From NCBI RefSeq assembly GCF_024199795.1, contig NZ_JANADK010000001.1, forward strand, positions 8,856,001 through 8,920,000: 64,000 bases of DNA, given 5' to 3'. The notes under the pieces were generated by a model. It did no database searches and was not told where the DNA came from. It worked only from the letters and a program-made list of their open reading frames with translations. The DNA comes from Bradyrhizobium sp. CCGB01. Its GTDB lineage: Bacteria; Pseudomonadota; Alphaproteobacteria; Rhizobiales; Xanthobacteraceae. How positions within the stretch are numbered: the stretch's first letter is position 1; each line of letters starts with the position of its first letter. This document shows, one piece after another, positions 53,647 to 63,647 of this stretch. The position numbers were made by a program, and so were the translations under genes.

Positions 53647-56600
53647 TCACCAATTGATGCGGACACCGACCTTGCCGGCATAGGCAAAGCCGCCGCCGTC
53701 GAACCGGCTCTGGTAGGACGCATTCGCGTAGAGCGTCGTGGCCGCATTCACCTGACCGCTCACGCCAGTGTTGATCTCGCCCCACAGGCCACCTAGGCTG
53801 GCGTAAAACGGAACGGGTCCGGCTTCCGACGAAAACAATGTCGTCGGTTTGCCCAGAAATTCGTTCCACAGATTGGGACGAACCCATGCTGTGATCGTCT
53901 GCGGGCCGTTGTCGATCGACCAGGTCCTGCCGAACCTCGCACCGATCCGGGCCGCCAGCGAGTCCACGTCAGTGAAACGGATTTGCGCAGCCGTATCGCT
54001 GGCACTGTTGATGTGGATGTTCTGATAGACGAGTTGCGCCTGGGGTTCGATGAAATAGCCGCCGCCGAGCCTGAAGGGATAGCCACCCTCGATCGACGCG
54101 GCGCCGCCCTGGGCGCCGGTCTTCAGCGCCGGAAGGTCCTGGTTGGCCGTGCTGCGAATGTCATAGAAGGTGCCCTGGGTGATCGCATCGATGTACCAGC
54201 CGGCCGGACCAAAATGGGTCCAGTAGCCCCCGAGCGTGTAGGCGGCGAAAGTGCTGTCACCGATCTGGCCGTCGTAGTGAGCAACTCGACCCTGTGCACC
54301 GCCGATCGCGAAGTAGGCGCCGGCCTGATCGCGCGAGCCGTCGGGATTGTCGTGCCGATAGACATCCATGCCGCCCTGGAGCGCCTGGAAATTGTAGGAG
54401 AAATGAGGGCCGGCCGAGCCGCCAAGAACACCGAGGCTGTCGCCCTGTTGCGTTCCATTGACGCCAATCACGCGAGCCCATCCAACCCTGGCGTTCTCGG
54501 TACTGGCGCGAAAACGCTGATCTTCCTGCTCGCCCATCCGCTCATGCAGGGAGTCGAGCAGATTGCGACCGTACAAAAGCGCCATCGCCGGGATGGCCGC
54601 ATAGAGTGAGGTCTCCGGCCTGAAGTCGGGCGTATCGTCGCCACCACCACCGCCGCCGCCTCCACCACCACCTCCTCCGCCACAGATGGACAGGTCGGGA
54701 TGATTGGCACAGAAGCCGCCACCTCCGCCGCCGCGACAACCGGGCAACTCCGGGTGGCGCAAGCAGTCGAGGTTTGAGCGCAGGTACCAGGCTTCCGGAT
54801 TGCTGGCATCAACGCTCGCGCGGAACAACGAATATCGGTAAGGGCCGGCGAGGACCGACCGGGACAGACTGAATGCGTCCGGCGCCGTCGTCGCGCCGTT
54901 GACCGCGTCAACCACGAGGATTCCATTGCCGGTCGTGAGCGCACCGGCGCCAACGGTATTGGCGATCCTCAGGAACGAATTTCCGCTCGCCGTGCCGCCG
55001 TTTATCACGAGCCTGTCCGATGGCGAGCCGTCGGTTCCGAGAAACGTGTTGAGTCCGATGGTGCCGCTTCCGCCCACATAGTTCACCGCCGTCAAGGTCT
55101 TGTAGCTCGACAACTGAGTCGGATCGCCGGCAGGCGGTGTGAACTGGATGAAGCTCGAGGTGTTGGTGAGGTTGGTGACGTTGGAGCTGCCGGTCATGGT
55201 CCATTGTGTGCCGCCCCTCAGCGTTACATTCGACGTGCTGCCCGCGTCGGTGATTGCCGCGCCCTGCAGGGTCGATCCGTCCGAGACGAGATTGAGCGTG
55301 GAGCCGCCGCCGACGGTCAGCCATTGGCCGTTGTTCACCACCGCCTCGACGCCGGACAGGTTTACATTGCTCGTGCCGCCGGTCGCGGCAATCGACGCTC
55401 CGTTCGGACTTGTCAGGATGGATACCGTCAGCGAGGCATCGCCGCCGCTGACGTTGAGGGCGTTCGAGCCGGCGCCATTGGCGGTCAGATCCGCGGTGCT
55501 GGTGAGCGAGCCGCCACCGGTCACCGCAGCCGCAGCAGCACTCGCACCCGTGGTCGTGACAGTGCCCCCAATCACACTGACGGACGAGTTGGCTCCGGTC
55601 GCGAGCAAGCCGATCGCCGCCGCGCCTGATGTCGTGACGGTGGCGTTCTGGAGCGCAACGTTACCCGCGTTATCTGCCTGGACACCCACCGCATTGCCAC
55701 CGCTGGTGCTGACGGCGGTCCCGATGCCGGTCACCGAGCTGCCGGCTCCCGTTGCCTGAACCGCGATGGCGGAGTTGCCGCCGGTGGTGACGCTGCTTTG
55801 ATTCAGCACGATGGCGCCCGAAGAAATTGCCTGCGCACCTGTGCCGCTGCTGCTGTTCGGAACGGTGACCGACAGGCTCGTCGCGGTGATCGTGCTGCCG
55901 GAACCGCTCGACTGCAGGCCGATTTCGCCGCCGCTGCCGCCGGGAGCCGAGACGCTGCCTCCGCTCAGCGTGATCGTCGCGCCGTCCAAGGCCTTCGCCC
56001 CGACGTCTCCACCGCTGCCGGACAGAGTGACCGCCGTGTTCGTCGCCTTGATCGAGCTTCCGGTCGATTGCGCCAGCAGGCCGGTCTCGCCGCCGCCATT
56101 GCCCTGAACGGTGATCGTATTGTCGATGAGCGTGACGGTTCCGGTGGCATCCGCGCGAACGCCGACGTCACCGCCGCCACCGCCGGGCATTAGGAGCGTT
56201 GTGCCCGTCGACGTGATCTGGCTGCCGGCACCATTTGCCCAAAGGCCCGTATTGCCACCGCCGCCTGCGGCGTAAGCGACCGAGCTGTTGAGCAGATCGA
56301 TCGAGGCGCCGTTTGTCGCCTTCGCCGCGACGTTGTTGCCGGCGCTGTTGAGGTTGATCGCAAGGCCTGTGGCGTTGATCAGGCTGCTCGATCCATCGGA
56401 CTGGAGCGCGATTCCGCCGCCCCCGAAAGCCGGATTGATAGCCGAGCCCGGCTGAAAGACGATCTGGCCGCCGCTTTGCGCCGACGCGGCGATGCTCCAG
56501 TTGCCGTTGATGCTCGATCCGGCGCTGAAGATGATGACGCCGAAGGTGTCCGCGAGACCGCCGACGCTGCCGCCGTTGAAGGGATTGATGGTGACGTTAT

Positions 56601-56817
56601 TGGTGACGATCTCTGCGTTCGAGCTGGCGTGAACGGCGGGCGTGCCGGTCAGCGTGGTGTTCGGGGCGATCGAGCAACTCGTGCTGCTGGTGGAGAATGT
56701 AACCGTCGAGTCGGGCGCCACCGTGCAGGTTTGGGCTGCGGCCTCATCAACGAAGGAACCGGCCAGGAGCCCGACGCAAACGGCAAGGCAGACTCGCCTT
56801 TGATTGATTGAAATCAT
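53647..56817 (-). CDS. Autotransporter with beta-helical passenger and C-terminal barrel
   Basis: The 1056-residue protein has a signal peptide (cleaved near residue 28), a serine/threonine/glycine-rich passenger, a linker, and an autotransporter barrel (about residues 775-1056) ending in VGVRINW. Residues about 185-430 hold nine repeats of roughly 27 residues, each with a G-x-G-hydrophobic turn (for example GDVGVRADATGTVTL and GETGLLAQSTGSSIK). The linker has two matching cysteine motifs, CLRHPELPGC (685-694) and CANHPDLSIC (703-712), then 14 glycines. It is probably a surface adhesin; partner unknown. Confidence 0.92.
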   Translation of the reverse strand: MISINQRRVCLAVCVGLLAGSFVDEAAAQTCTVAPDSTVTFSTSSTSCSIAPNTTLTGTPAVHASSNAEIVTNNVTINPFNGGSVGGLADTFGVIIFSAGSSINGNWSIAASAQSGGQIVFQPGSAINPAFGGGGIALQSDGSSSLINATGLAINLNSAGNNVAAKATNGASIDLLNSSVAYAAGGGGNTGLWANGAGSQITSTGTTLLMPGGGGGDVGVRADATGTVTLIDNTITVQGNGGGETGLLAQSTGSSIKATNTAVTLSGSGGDVGAKALDGATITLSGGSVSAPGGSGGEIGLQSSGSGSTITATSLSVTVPNSSSGTGAQAISSGAIVLNQSSVTTGGNSAIAVQATGAGSSVTGIGTAVSTSGGNAVGVQADNAGNVALQNATVTTSGAAAIGLLATGANSSVSVIGGTVTTTGASAAAAAVTGGGSLTSTADLTANGAGSNALNVSGGDASLTVSILTSPNGASIAATGGTSNVNLSGVEAVVNNGQWLTVGGGSTLNLVSDGSTLQGAAITDAGSTSNVTLRGGTQWTMTGSSNVTNLTNTSSFIQFTPPAGDPTQLSSYKTLTAVNYVGGSGTIGLNTFLGTDGSPSDRLVINGGTASGNSFLRIANTVGAGALTTGNGILVVDAVNGATTAPDAFSLSRSVLAGPYRYSLFRASVDASNPEAWYLRSNLDCLRHPELPGCRGGGGGGFCANHPDLSICGGGGGGGGGGGGGGDDTPDFRPETSLYAAIPAMALLYGRNLLDSLHERMGEQEDQRFRASTENARVGWARVIGVNGTQQGDSLGVLGGSAGPHFSYNFQALQGGMDVYRHDNPDGSRDQAGAYFAIGGAQGRVAHYDGQIGDSTFAAYTLGGYWTHFGPAGWYIDAITQGTFYDIRSTANQDLPALKTGAQGGAASIEGGYPFRLGGGYFIEPQAQLVYQNIHINSASDTAAQIRFTDVDSLAARIGARFGRTWSIDNGPQTITAWVRPNLWNEFLGKPTTLFSSEAGPVPFYASLGGLWGEINTGVSGQVNAATTLYANASYQSRFDGGGFAYAGKVGVRINW

Positions 56818-57196
56818 CGCGCCACTCCCTGAACGTGCCTGCCGTCAATTCTGACAAAACGAAGGGCAGAGACGCCGTTCTGGCGCGAAGATGCGTAAAA
56901 TCGATTCTATCTGAGATCGAAAATCATGGTCTCATCAATCCCGCTTGAGCTCGGCGTGATTGTGGCGACGACCAGGTGCAGGCATAATTGGTCTCGACAT
57001 GTCGCCGACCGGCAACAAAAGGGACAGCAGTTCTGACAATGTAGTCCCGGCCTTGGGGCGCAGAACGCTCGATCGTCACGAGGCGCTTCAGCTCGACTTT
57101 ACCCCGCCCATCCGGCACCCCGCCCGATCCGGTTCCACCTGCGGATAAATTGTACTATCGTCGTCATGCGCGTAGCGCGGTCGAAGGGGGAGCCGC
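56818..57196. other. Gene-free divergent promoter region of autotransporter and antiporter
   Basis: About 380 bases. It contains AT-rich patches (around 56898-56935 and 57142-57170) suitable for promoters but no clear consensus element or palindrome. Small opposite-strand frames here lack any coding signal I trust. Confidence 0.5.
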
Positions 57197-58459
57197 TTGG
57201 AGTTCTTTTCGCACCTTCCAATTCTCACATCATTCGCTCTGACCTTGATGCTGACGCTGGTGTTTCCGAGCCTAATGGAACGCCTGCATCTTCCCCGTCC
57301 GGTCGGATACATCCTGGCGGGCATCATCCTTGGTCCGAGCGTCCTTTCCGTCCTCAATCCCGAGGGCAAGGTCGTCACTTTCTTCGCGGAGCTCGGCAAG
57401 CTGCTGCTGATGTTCTTCGCCGGCTTCGAGGTCAACATCGCGAAGTTCAACGAAGCCAGACACAGGGCGGCGACGTTCGGCCTGCTCACCTTCTCATGGC
57501 CCTTTGCGCTTGCGATCGCGATTGCGGCCACAATCGGTTACTCCGCGAATTCGTGTGCAGTGATCGGTGCCATTCTCGCGTCCCACACCTTGCTCGGGCT
57601 GCCCATCGTCAAGGAGAAAGGTCTCATCGATCACGAAGTCGCCGTCGTCACGGTCGGAGCGACACTGTTTACCGACATGCTCTCGATTCTCGTGCTGGCG
57701 CTCTGCGTTCCAATCCACGTTCGCGGGTTCGACCCGGCCGGAGTTCTGGTCACACTGCTCTGGCTGGCAATCTACGTGCCGGGCGTGCTGGTCGGATTGA
57801 GCTGGCTCGTCAAGCGCCTCCTGGCAGTGTTCGGGACAAGTCGGGTCTCGAGCGCGCTGATCATGTTGCTGGTGATGGCCATTGCCGCACAGGTCGCGGA
57901 ATGGATCGGCATGGAAGGCATCATCGGGGCCTTCCTGGCGGGCGTGAGCCTGAAGCGCGCTTTCGGCGAGATCAAAGGCGATGACTCGCTCGAGATCATG
58001 AGCCAGGCCCTGTTCATTCCCGTCTTTTTCATCGCCGCCGGCTTTCTGGTCGACTTCAAGATCTTCCTTGCGACGTTGCGCGACCAGCCGTGGCTGGTGC
58101 TGGGCGTGCTCGCAGCCCTGTTCGGCGGCAAGTGGCTAGCCGCAACCTGTACTGCGCGGCTTTTCGGCTACGGCAAGCCTGAGCGCGATCTGATGTTTGC
58201 GCTGACAGTGCCGCAGGTCACGGCAACGCTGGCTGTGGCGCTCGTTGCTTATGGGACAAAAAATGCGGCCGGTGAACGGCTGATCGACCAACCGATGCTG
58301 AACGCTACCGTGGTCCTCGTCATCGTGTCGTCGCTGGTCGGACTGGTCCTCACCGAACGCGCGGCCAGACAGATGAAGCAGGCGCCTCCAGCGCCGGGAC
58401 CTGCAGGCACAGCAAACGGCTTGCCGGAAGCCGCGTCGGGACTTCAATCGGAGTCCTGA
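57197..58459 (+). CDS. CPA2-family cation:proton antiporter
   Basis: The 420-residue membrane protein has about 12 transmembrane segments and the Na/H-exchanger domain (LHLPRPVGYILAGIILGPSV, LGKLLLMFFAGFEVNIAKFN, ASHTLLGLPIVKEKGLIDHE). Unlike KefB it lacks a C-terminal TrkA-N domain. A TTG at 57197 preceded by GGGGGAG is the best start; no in-frame ATG occurs before the first membrane segment apart from the TTG codon itself. It would exchange K or Na ions for protons. Confidence 0.9.
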   Translation: MEFFSHLPILTSFALTLMLTLVFPSLMERLHLPRPVGYILAGIILGPSVLSVLNPEGKVVTFFAELGKLLLMFFAGFEVNIAKFNEARHRAATFGLLTFSWPFALAIAIAATIGYSANSCAVIGAILASHTLLGLPIVKEKGLIDHEVAVVTVGATLFTDMLSILVLALCVPIHVRGFDPAGVLVTLLWLAIYVPGVLVGLSWLVKRLLAVFGTSRVSSALIMLLVMAIAAQVAEWIGMEGIIGAFLAGVSLKRAFGEIKGDDSLEIMSQALFIPVFFIAAGFLVDFKIFLATLRDQPWLVLGVLAALFGGKWLAATCTARLFGYGKPERDLMFALTVPQVTATLAVALVAYGTKNAAGERLIDQPMLNATVVLVIVSSLVGLVLTERAARQMKQAPPAPGPAGTANGLPEAASGLQSES

Positions 58460-58797
58460 CCGGCGTCACCCCCGCGCTGGCACCAACGCGATCGGAACGG
58501 AATTCCGGCGCGCCGTTCAGAATAAAACAACGAACTCATACATATCTGAAATTGCTCGTGATTTTTTCACCTCAATGATCCAGCCGTCGGCGCCGACCTC
58601 GGCCCGCCCGCTGCCATAGGGAATTTCGGCACGCCTCACGACAGCGTGCGCCTTTCGCTCCGGGATCGTAGTATTGTCGTCGGAAGCCGCCGACGCACGA
58701 GACCGAGGATCTTGCGTATCCACCCGATCGCGGCGCTCGACGAGATGCACTCCAGAATCAGGCTGATGATCGCGACTGCGGTCGGACGGCGCAGCAA
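58460..58797. other. Gene-free region before the glutamate dehydrogenase gene
   Basis: About 340 bases. It includes an AT-rich stretch near 58520-58570. A 40-codon minus-strand frame (58517-58639, GTG start) ends in DGWIIEVKKSRAISDMYEFV and looks less like shadow than most, but has no further support. Confidence 0.5.
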
Positions 58798-61700
58798 ATG
58801 GAGGACATGATGGCGTGGCGTGACGACAAGGCCCGGGCAACCCTGATCCGCGATGCAGCCGGCAGCGTGGCGCCGGGCAAGAGCCCCCAGGCCTTTGCCG
58901 AGCCCCTGTTCGGCTACAGCAACATCGAGGATCTCGACAATTACGACGCCGCCTCGCTCGCCCTCCTGGCGGAGCACGCCTGGGAGCATGTGCAGCGGCG
59001 TACGTCGGGCAGCGCCGATATCCGCGTGGTCAATCCGACGTTGCCGAACGGGCGCGAGATTTCCGTGCTCGAGATTCTCAACGACAACATGCCTTTCCTG
59101 TACGACTCCACGATGGCGGAACTCGCCGAGCAGGGCATCGAAGTCACCCTCGTCGCCCACCCGATCATCGCCGTGGAGCGCGATGCCGAGGGCAAGCTGC
59201 TGCGGTTCTACGGCGAGACACTGCCGGAGGGAGCGAGAGGCGCCCGCGAAAGCCTGATTCACCTCCACATCACCCGCCTGGACGCCGACGCCGATCGCCA
59301 GAAGCTGGTCGATGGACTGACCAGGGCATTGAACAACGTCCGCGCCTGCGTCACCGACTGGCGCGCCATGCGTGATCGCGTCGAGGAAGCAATCAAGACG
59401 TTCTCTTCCAATCCGCCGCCGCTGCCGATCGACGAGGTCGCCGAAGCCAATCAGTTCCTGCAATGGCTCTGCACGGACAATTTCACGTTCCTCGGCGTGC
59501 GCGAATATCGCTTCTCACCCGACGGCGATGCGTCGGACGATATTACAACCGGCGAAGGCCTCGGCATCCTGCGCGATCCGGATGTGAAGGTCCTGCGCCG
59601 CGGCAATGAAATGGTGGTGATGACGTCGGAAATTCGCGAGTTCATGCACGAGCCGACCCTGCTGATCGTCATCAAGGCCAATGTCTCGAGCCTCGTCCAT
59701 CGGCGCATCCGGATGGATTATGTGGGCATCAAGCTCTATGCACCCGACGGCCGGCTCGAAGGCGAATTGCGCGTCGTCGGCCTGTTTACCTCCGGCGCCT
59801 ATACCCGCTCGGTGCGGCAGATCCCTTATGTGCGCCACAAGGTTTCGCGGGTGCTGCAGCGCGCCGGCTTCGACCCGAACGGCCATTCGGGCAAGGCGCT
59901 CATGCATATCCTCGAAGATTATCCGCGTGACGAGCTGTTCCAGATCGACGTCGATACGCTCTACAACTTCGTCATCGAGGTCCTGATCCTCTACGAGCGC
60001 CCGCGCGTCCGGGCGCTGGCGCGGGTCGACAAGTTCGATCGCTTCGTCTCCATTCTCACCTTCATTCCACGCGACAAATACGACACCGACGTCCGCACGC
60101 GCGTCGGAGCCTTCCTGTCGCAGGTCTACAAGGGAACCCTGTCGGCTTCCTACGTATCATTCCCTGAAGGCGCGCTTGCGCGCGTCCATTTCATCGTCGG
60201 GCGCTATGAAGGCAAGACGCCCGTCGTCGAGCGCGCCACGCTCGAAGCCGGCATCAGCGCCATTGCCGCGACCTGGATCGACAAGCTGAAGGCCGCGCTC
60301 ACCGCGACGACCGACGGCATGCGGGCGCGCATGATCGCCAATCGTTATGCCCAGGCCTTTAGCGGCGGCTATACCGAGGTTTTCACGGCGGAGCAGGCCA
60401 TCGCCGACATCGCCACCATCGAAAAGCTGACGCCAGCCCGCCCGGTGACGATTTCGGTGCACCGCGACAAGGACGAGGACGATCTCCGGCGCTTCGGCCT
60501 GAAGGTGTTCTCCGACGCCGCACCGCTATCGCTGTCCTATCGCGTGCCGGTGATCGAAAATCACGGCCTGCGCGTGGTCAACGAACGCACCTATCAGATC
60601 GTGCCCGGGAACAGGCCGGAGCCGGTCTGGCTGCACGACATGACGATCGAGACCAGTGACGGCCGGCCGATCGAGATCACCCCGGAATTCAGCCATCGCC
60701 TGCAAGCCTCGATCATGGCGGTGGTCACCGATCGCGCCGAATCTGACGGATACAATGCCCTGGTCCTGCGCACCGCGCTCGGCTGGCGCGAAGTCTCGAC
60801 CATCCGTGCCCTGTCGCGCTATTTGCACCAGATCCGCGCTCCGTTCACCCAGGATTACATGTGGGAGACCTTGCGCAAGAACGCCGCGATCACGGCCAAC
60901 CTTGTTGCGCTGTTCCAGGCCCGCCTCGATCCACGCCTCGTCCTGACCGATCGCGAGCGTTTGGCGCGCGAGGCGACGCTCCTTGCCGAGATCGAGGAGC
61001 AGCTCAAATCCGTCGCCTCGCTCGATGAAGATCGCATCCTGCGCCGCTTCACCAATCTGGTGCAGTCGACCATCCGCACCAATCTGTGGCAGATCGGCGA
61101 AGACGGACATCCGCGTCCGGTCATCTCCTTCAAGTTCGACGCGCGGCGGATCGACGATTTGCCGGCGCCGCGACCTCTCTACGAGATCTTCGTCTATTCG
61201 CCGCGGGTCGAAGGCATTCACCTTCGCTTCGGTAAGGTCGCGCGCGGCGGCTTGCGCTGGTCCGACCGGCCGCAGGATTTCCGCACCGAGATCCTGGGCC
61301 TCGTGAAGGCGCAGCAGGTCAAGAACGCCGTGATCGTGCCGGTCGGTGCCAAGGGCGGCTTCGTGCCCAAGCGCCTGCCGCCGCCTTCCAATCGCGACGC
61401 CTGGCTCGCGGAAGGCACGGAGGCCTATCGCATCTTCGTGCGCTCGCTGCTCGAGCTCACCGATAATCTCGACGGCGACGTCGTCGTGCCGCCCGACTCA
61501 ACCATGCGCCATGACGGCGACGACCCCTACCTCGTGGTCGCCGCCGACAAGGGCACCGCCACCTTCTCCGATGTCGCCAACGCGATCTCGGCCGAGAAGA
61601 ACCATTGGCTCGGCGATGCCTTCGCATCCGGCGGCAGCCAGGGCTACGACCACAAGAAGATGGGGATCACGGCGCGCGGCGCCTGGGAGGCGGTCAAGCG

Positions 61701-63624
61701 CCACTTCCGCGAGCTCGGCACCGACATCCAGACCATGCCGTTCACCGTTGCCGGCGTCGGCGACATGTCCGGCGACGTCTTCGGCAACGGCATGCTGCTC
61801 TCGCCGGCGACAAGGCTCGTGGCGGCCTTCGATCACCGCGATATCTTCATCGATCCTTCGCCCGACCTTTCGACCAGCTTCGCCGAGCGCAAGCGTCTGT
61901 TCGACCTGCCGCGATCGAGCTGGCAGGACTACGACAAGTCGCTGATCTCGCAGGGCGGCGGCGTGTTCCCGCGCACGCTCAAGGCGATCCCGCTCGCGCC
62001 GGAAGTACGCGGCCTGCTCGATCTCGACAAGGAGCAGGCCACGCCGTTCGAGGTGATGACGGCGATCCTGAAAGCGCGCACGGACCTGTTGTGGTTTGGC
62101 GGCATCGGCACCTATATCCGCGCATCGGCGGAGAGCGACGATCAGGCCGGCGACCGCGCCAACGATCCGATCCGCATCGCAGGCGCCGATGTTCGCGCCC
62201 GGGTGATCGGCGAAGGCGCCAATCTCGGCGTCACCCAGCGCGGCCGCATCGAAGCGGCGCAGAAGGGCGTCAAGCTCAACACCGACGCCATCGACAATTC
62301 GGCCGGCGTCAACACCTCCGACGTCGAGGTCAATATCAAGGTCGCGCTGGCGCGCCCCGAACGCGAGGGACGTCTCAGCTTCGCCGACCGCAACAGCCTG
62401 CTTGCCGCGATGACCGACGAGGTCGGCACGCTGGTGCTGCGCAACAACTATCTGCAGACGCTGGCGCTCTCGCTGGCCGAACGCAAGGGCGTGGCCGAGA
62501 CCGGCTTCCTCACCCGCCTGATGCAGTCGCTCGAGCGGCGCGGCCTGCTCAGCCGCGCGGTGGAGTTCCTGCCCGACGACGCAGCGCTCGCCGAGCGTAC
62601 ACGGCGCGGCCAGGCCCTGACGCGGCCCGAGCTTGCCGTGCTGCTCGCCTACGCCAAGCTGACGCTCTACGAGGACCTGCTCGTCACCAGCGTGCCGGAC
62701 GATCCTTATCTCGCCCGCAGACTGTCCCTGTATTTTCCGCGCGAAGTTCCCGATAAATTCCGGACCGCGGTCGAGCTCCATCGCCTGCGACGCGAGATCA
62801 TCGCGACCAGTCTCGTCAATGCCGTGATCAACCGCGGCGGCCCGGCGTGTGTCGTGCGCCTGACCGACGAGACCGACGCCGATATCTCCACCATCGTCAT
62901 GGCGCAGGTGGCGGTCGACGCGATCTACGAGCTCAGGCGGCTCAATGACGCGATCGACGCGCTCGACACCCGCATCGACGGGCAGTTGCAGCTCGGCCTC
63001 TACGCGACGGTCCAGGATCTCTTGATTTCCCGCATGGTCTGGTACGTGCGCAATGTCGATTTCAAGGACGGCCTCGAGGCGGTGATCGGACGTTTTGGCC
63101 CGGGTATCCGCGAGATCGCGGCCTCCCTCGACACCACCCTGCCGCCGGACCTGCAGGCCGCGCGCAGCAAGCGGCGCCAGGAACTCACCGATGCCGGCGT
63201 CCCGGCCGGCCTCGCCGGCGAGCTCGCCGATCTCGACGCGCTGATCGCGGCACCCGATATCGTGACGATCGCCGAGCGCACCTCCCGCGCCATCAGCGAT
63301 GCCGCCGCAACCTTCTTCGCCGCCGAGGCGAATTTCCGTCTCGACCGCATCATCGCGGCCGCGCGCAGCGTGCCGGCAAACGATTATTTCGAGCGCATGG
63401 CGATCGATCGCGCCGTTGAGCAGATCGCCAGCGCCGAAAGAAGACTGGCCGCGGATATGCTGGCCACCGGCCAGTCCGGCCAGCAGGCCGTCGAGACCTG
63501 GCTTGCGGCTCACCCCGAAGCGGCGCGCATCCGTCGCTCGGTCGAGGAGATTGCTGCCAGCGGCCTGACGCTCGCCAAGCTGACGGTGGCGGCGAACCTG
63601 CTGGGGGATCTGGTCAAAGTCTGA
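58798..63624 (+). CDS. NAD-specific glutamate dehydrogenase, large (about 180 kDa) type
   Basis: The 1608-residue protein belongs to the L180 class, which converts glutamate to 2-oxoglutarate and ammonia for catabolism. The long N-terminal ACT-like regulatory part runs to about residue 700. The catalytic core includes RGGLRWSDRPQDFRTEILGL, VPVGAKGGFVPKRL, GDMSGDVFGNGMLLS and the NAD-domain segment GEGANLGVTQRGRIE. ATG at 58798 gives MEDMMAWRDD; ATG 58810 (MAWRDDKARATL) has GGAGG 5 bases before it and is perhaps the true start. It is followed 23 bases later by a small gene. Confidence 0.94.
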   Translation: MEDMMAWRDDKARATLIRDAAGSVAPGKSPQAFAEPLFGYSNIEDLDNYDAASLALLAEHAWEHVQRRTSGSADIRVVNPTLPNGREISVLEILNDNMPFLYDSTMAELAEQGIEVTLVAHPIIAVERDAEGKLLRFYGETLPEGARGARESLIHLHITRLDADADRQKLVDGLTRALNNVRACVTDWRAMRDRVEEAIKTFSSNPPPLPIDEVAEANQFLQWLCTDNFTFLGVREYRFSPDGDASDDITTGEGLGILRDPDVKVLRRGNEMVVMTSEIREFMHEPTLLIVIKANVSSLVHRRIRMDYVGIKLYAPDGRLEGELRVVGLFTSGAYTRSVRQIPYVRHKVSRVLQRAGFDPNGHSGKALMHILEDYPRDELFQIDVDTLYNFVIEVLILYERPRVRALARVDKFDRFVSILTFIPRDKYDTDVRTRVGAFLSQVYKGTLSASYVSFPEGALARVHFIVGRYEGKTPVVERATLEAGISAIAATWIDKLKAALTATTDGMRARMIANRYAQAFSGGYTEVFTAEQAIADIATIEKLTPARPVTISVHRDKDEDDLRRFGLKVFSDAAPLSLSYRVPVIENHGLRVVNERTYQIVPGNRPEPVWLHDMTIETSDGRPIEITPEFSHRLQASIMAVVTDRAESDGYNALVLRTALGWREVSTIRALSRYLHQIRAPFTQDYMWETLRKNAAITANLVALFQARLDPRLVLTDRERLAREATLLAEIEEQLKSVASLDEDRILRRFTNLVQSTIRTNLWQIGEDGHPRPVISFKFDARRIDDLPAPRPLYEIFVYSPRVEGIHLRFGKVARGGLRWSDRPQDFRTEILGLVKAQQVKNAVIVPVGAKGGFVPKRLPPPSNRDAWLAEGTEAYRIFVRSLLELTDNLDGDVVVPPDSTMRHDGDDPYLVVAADKGTATFSDVANAISAEKNHWLGDAFASGGSQGYDHKKMGITARGAWEAVKRHFRELGTDIQTMPFTVAGVGDMSGDVFGNGMLLSPATRLVAAFDHRDIFIDPSPDLSTSFAERKRLFDLPRSSWQDYDKSLISQGGGVFPRTLKAIPLAPEVRGLLDLDKEQATPFEVMTAILKARTDLLWFGGIGTYIRASAESDDQAGDRANDPIRIAGADVRARVIGEGANLGVTQRGRIEAAQKGVKLNTDAIDNSAGVNTSDVEVNIKVALARPEREGRLSFADRNSLLAAMTDEVGTLVLRNNYLQTLALSLAERKGVAETGFLTRLMQSLERRGLLSRAVEFLPDDAALAERTRRGQALTRPELAVLLAYAKLTLYEDLLVTSVPDDPYLARRLSLYFPREVPDKFRTAVELHRLRREIIATSLVNAVINRGGPACVVRLTDETDADISTIVMAQVAVDAIYELRRLNDAIDALDTRIDGQLQLGLYATVQDLLISRMVWYVRNVDFKDGLEAVIGRFGPGIREIAASLDTTLPPDLQAARSKRRQELTDAGVPAGLAGELADLDALIAAPDIVTIAERTSRAISDAAATFFAAEANFRLDRIIAAARSVPANDYFERMAIDRAVEQIASAERRLAADMLATGQSGQQAVETWLAAHPEAARIRRSVEEIAASGLTLAKLTVAANLLGDLVKV

Positions 63625-63647
63625 GAGCCGGCAAACGGAGGAACCCC

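Noticed and set aside
53604..53656. CAATTGGTGA / TCACCAATTG inverted repeat at the autotransporter stop
   Set aside because: The arms are 30 bases apart with no U-tract. One arm is the stop-codon context, so a terminator or operator role is not supported.
56924..57118. 64-codon minus-strand frame between autotransporter and antiporter genes
   Set aside because: No ribosome site, no recognisable motif, and it lies in the divergent promoter region; probably fortuitous.
58517..58639. 40-codon minus-strand frame with GTG start upstream of glutamate dehydrogenase
   Set aside because: The composition is fairly protein-like (DGWIIEVKKSRAISDMYEFV), but there is no ribosome site, no known family, and it sits in a promoter region.
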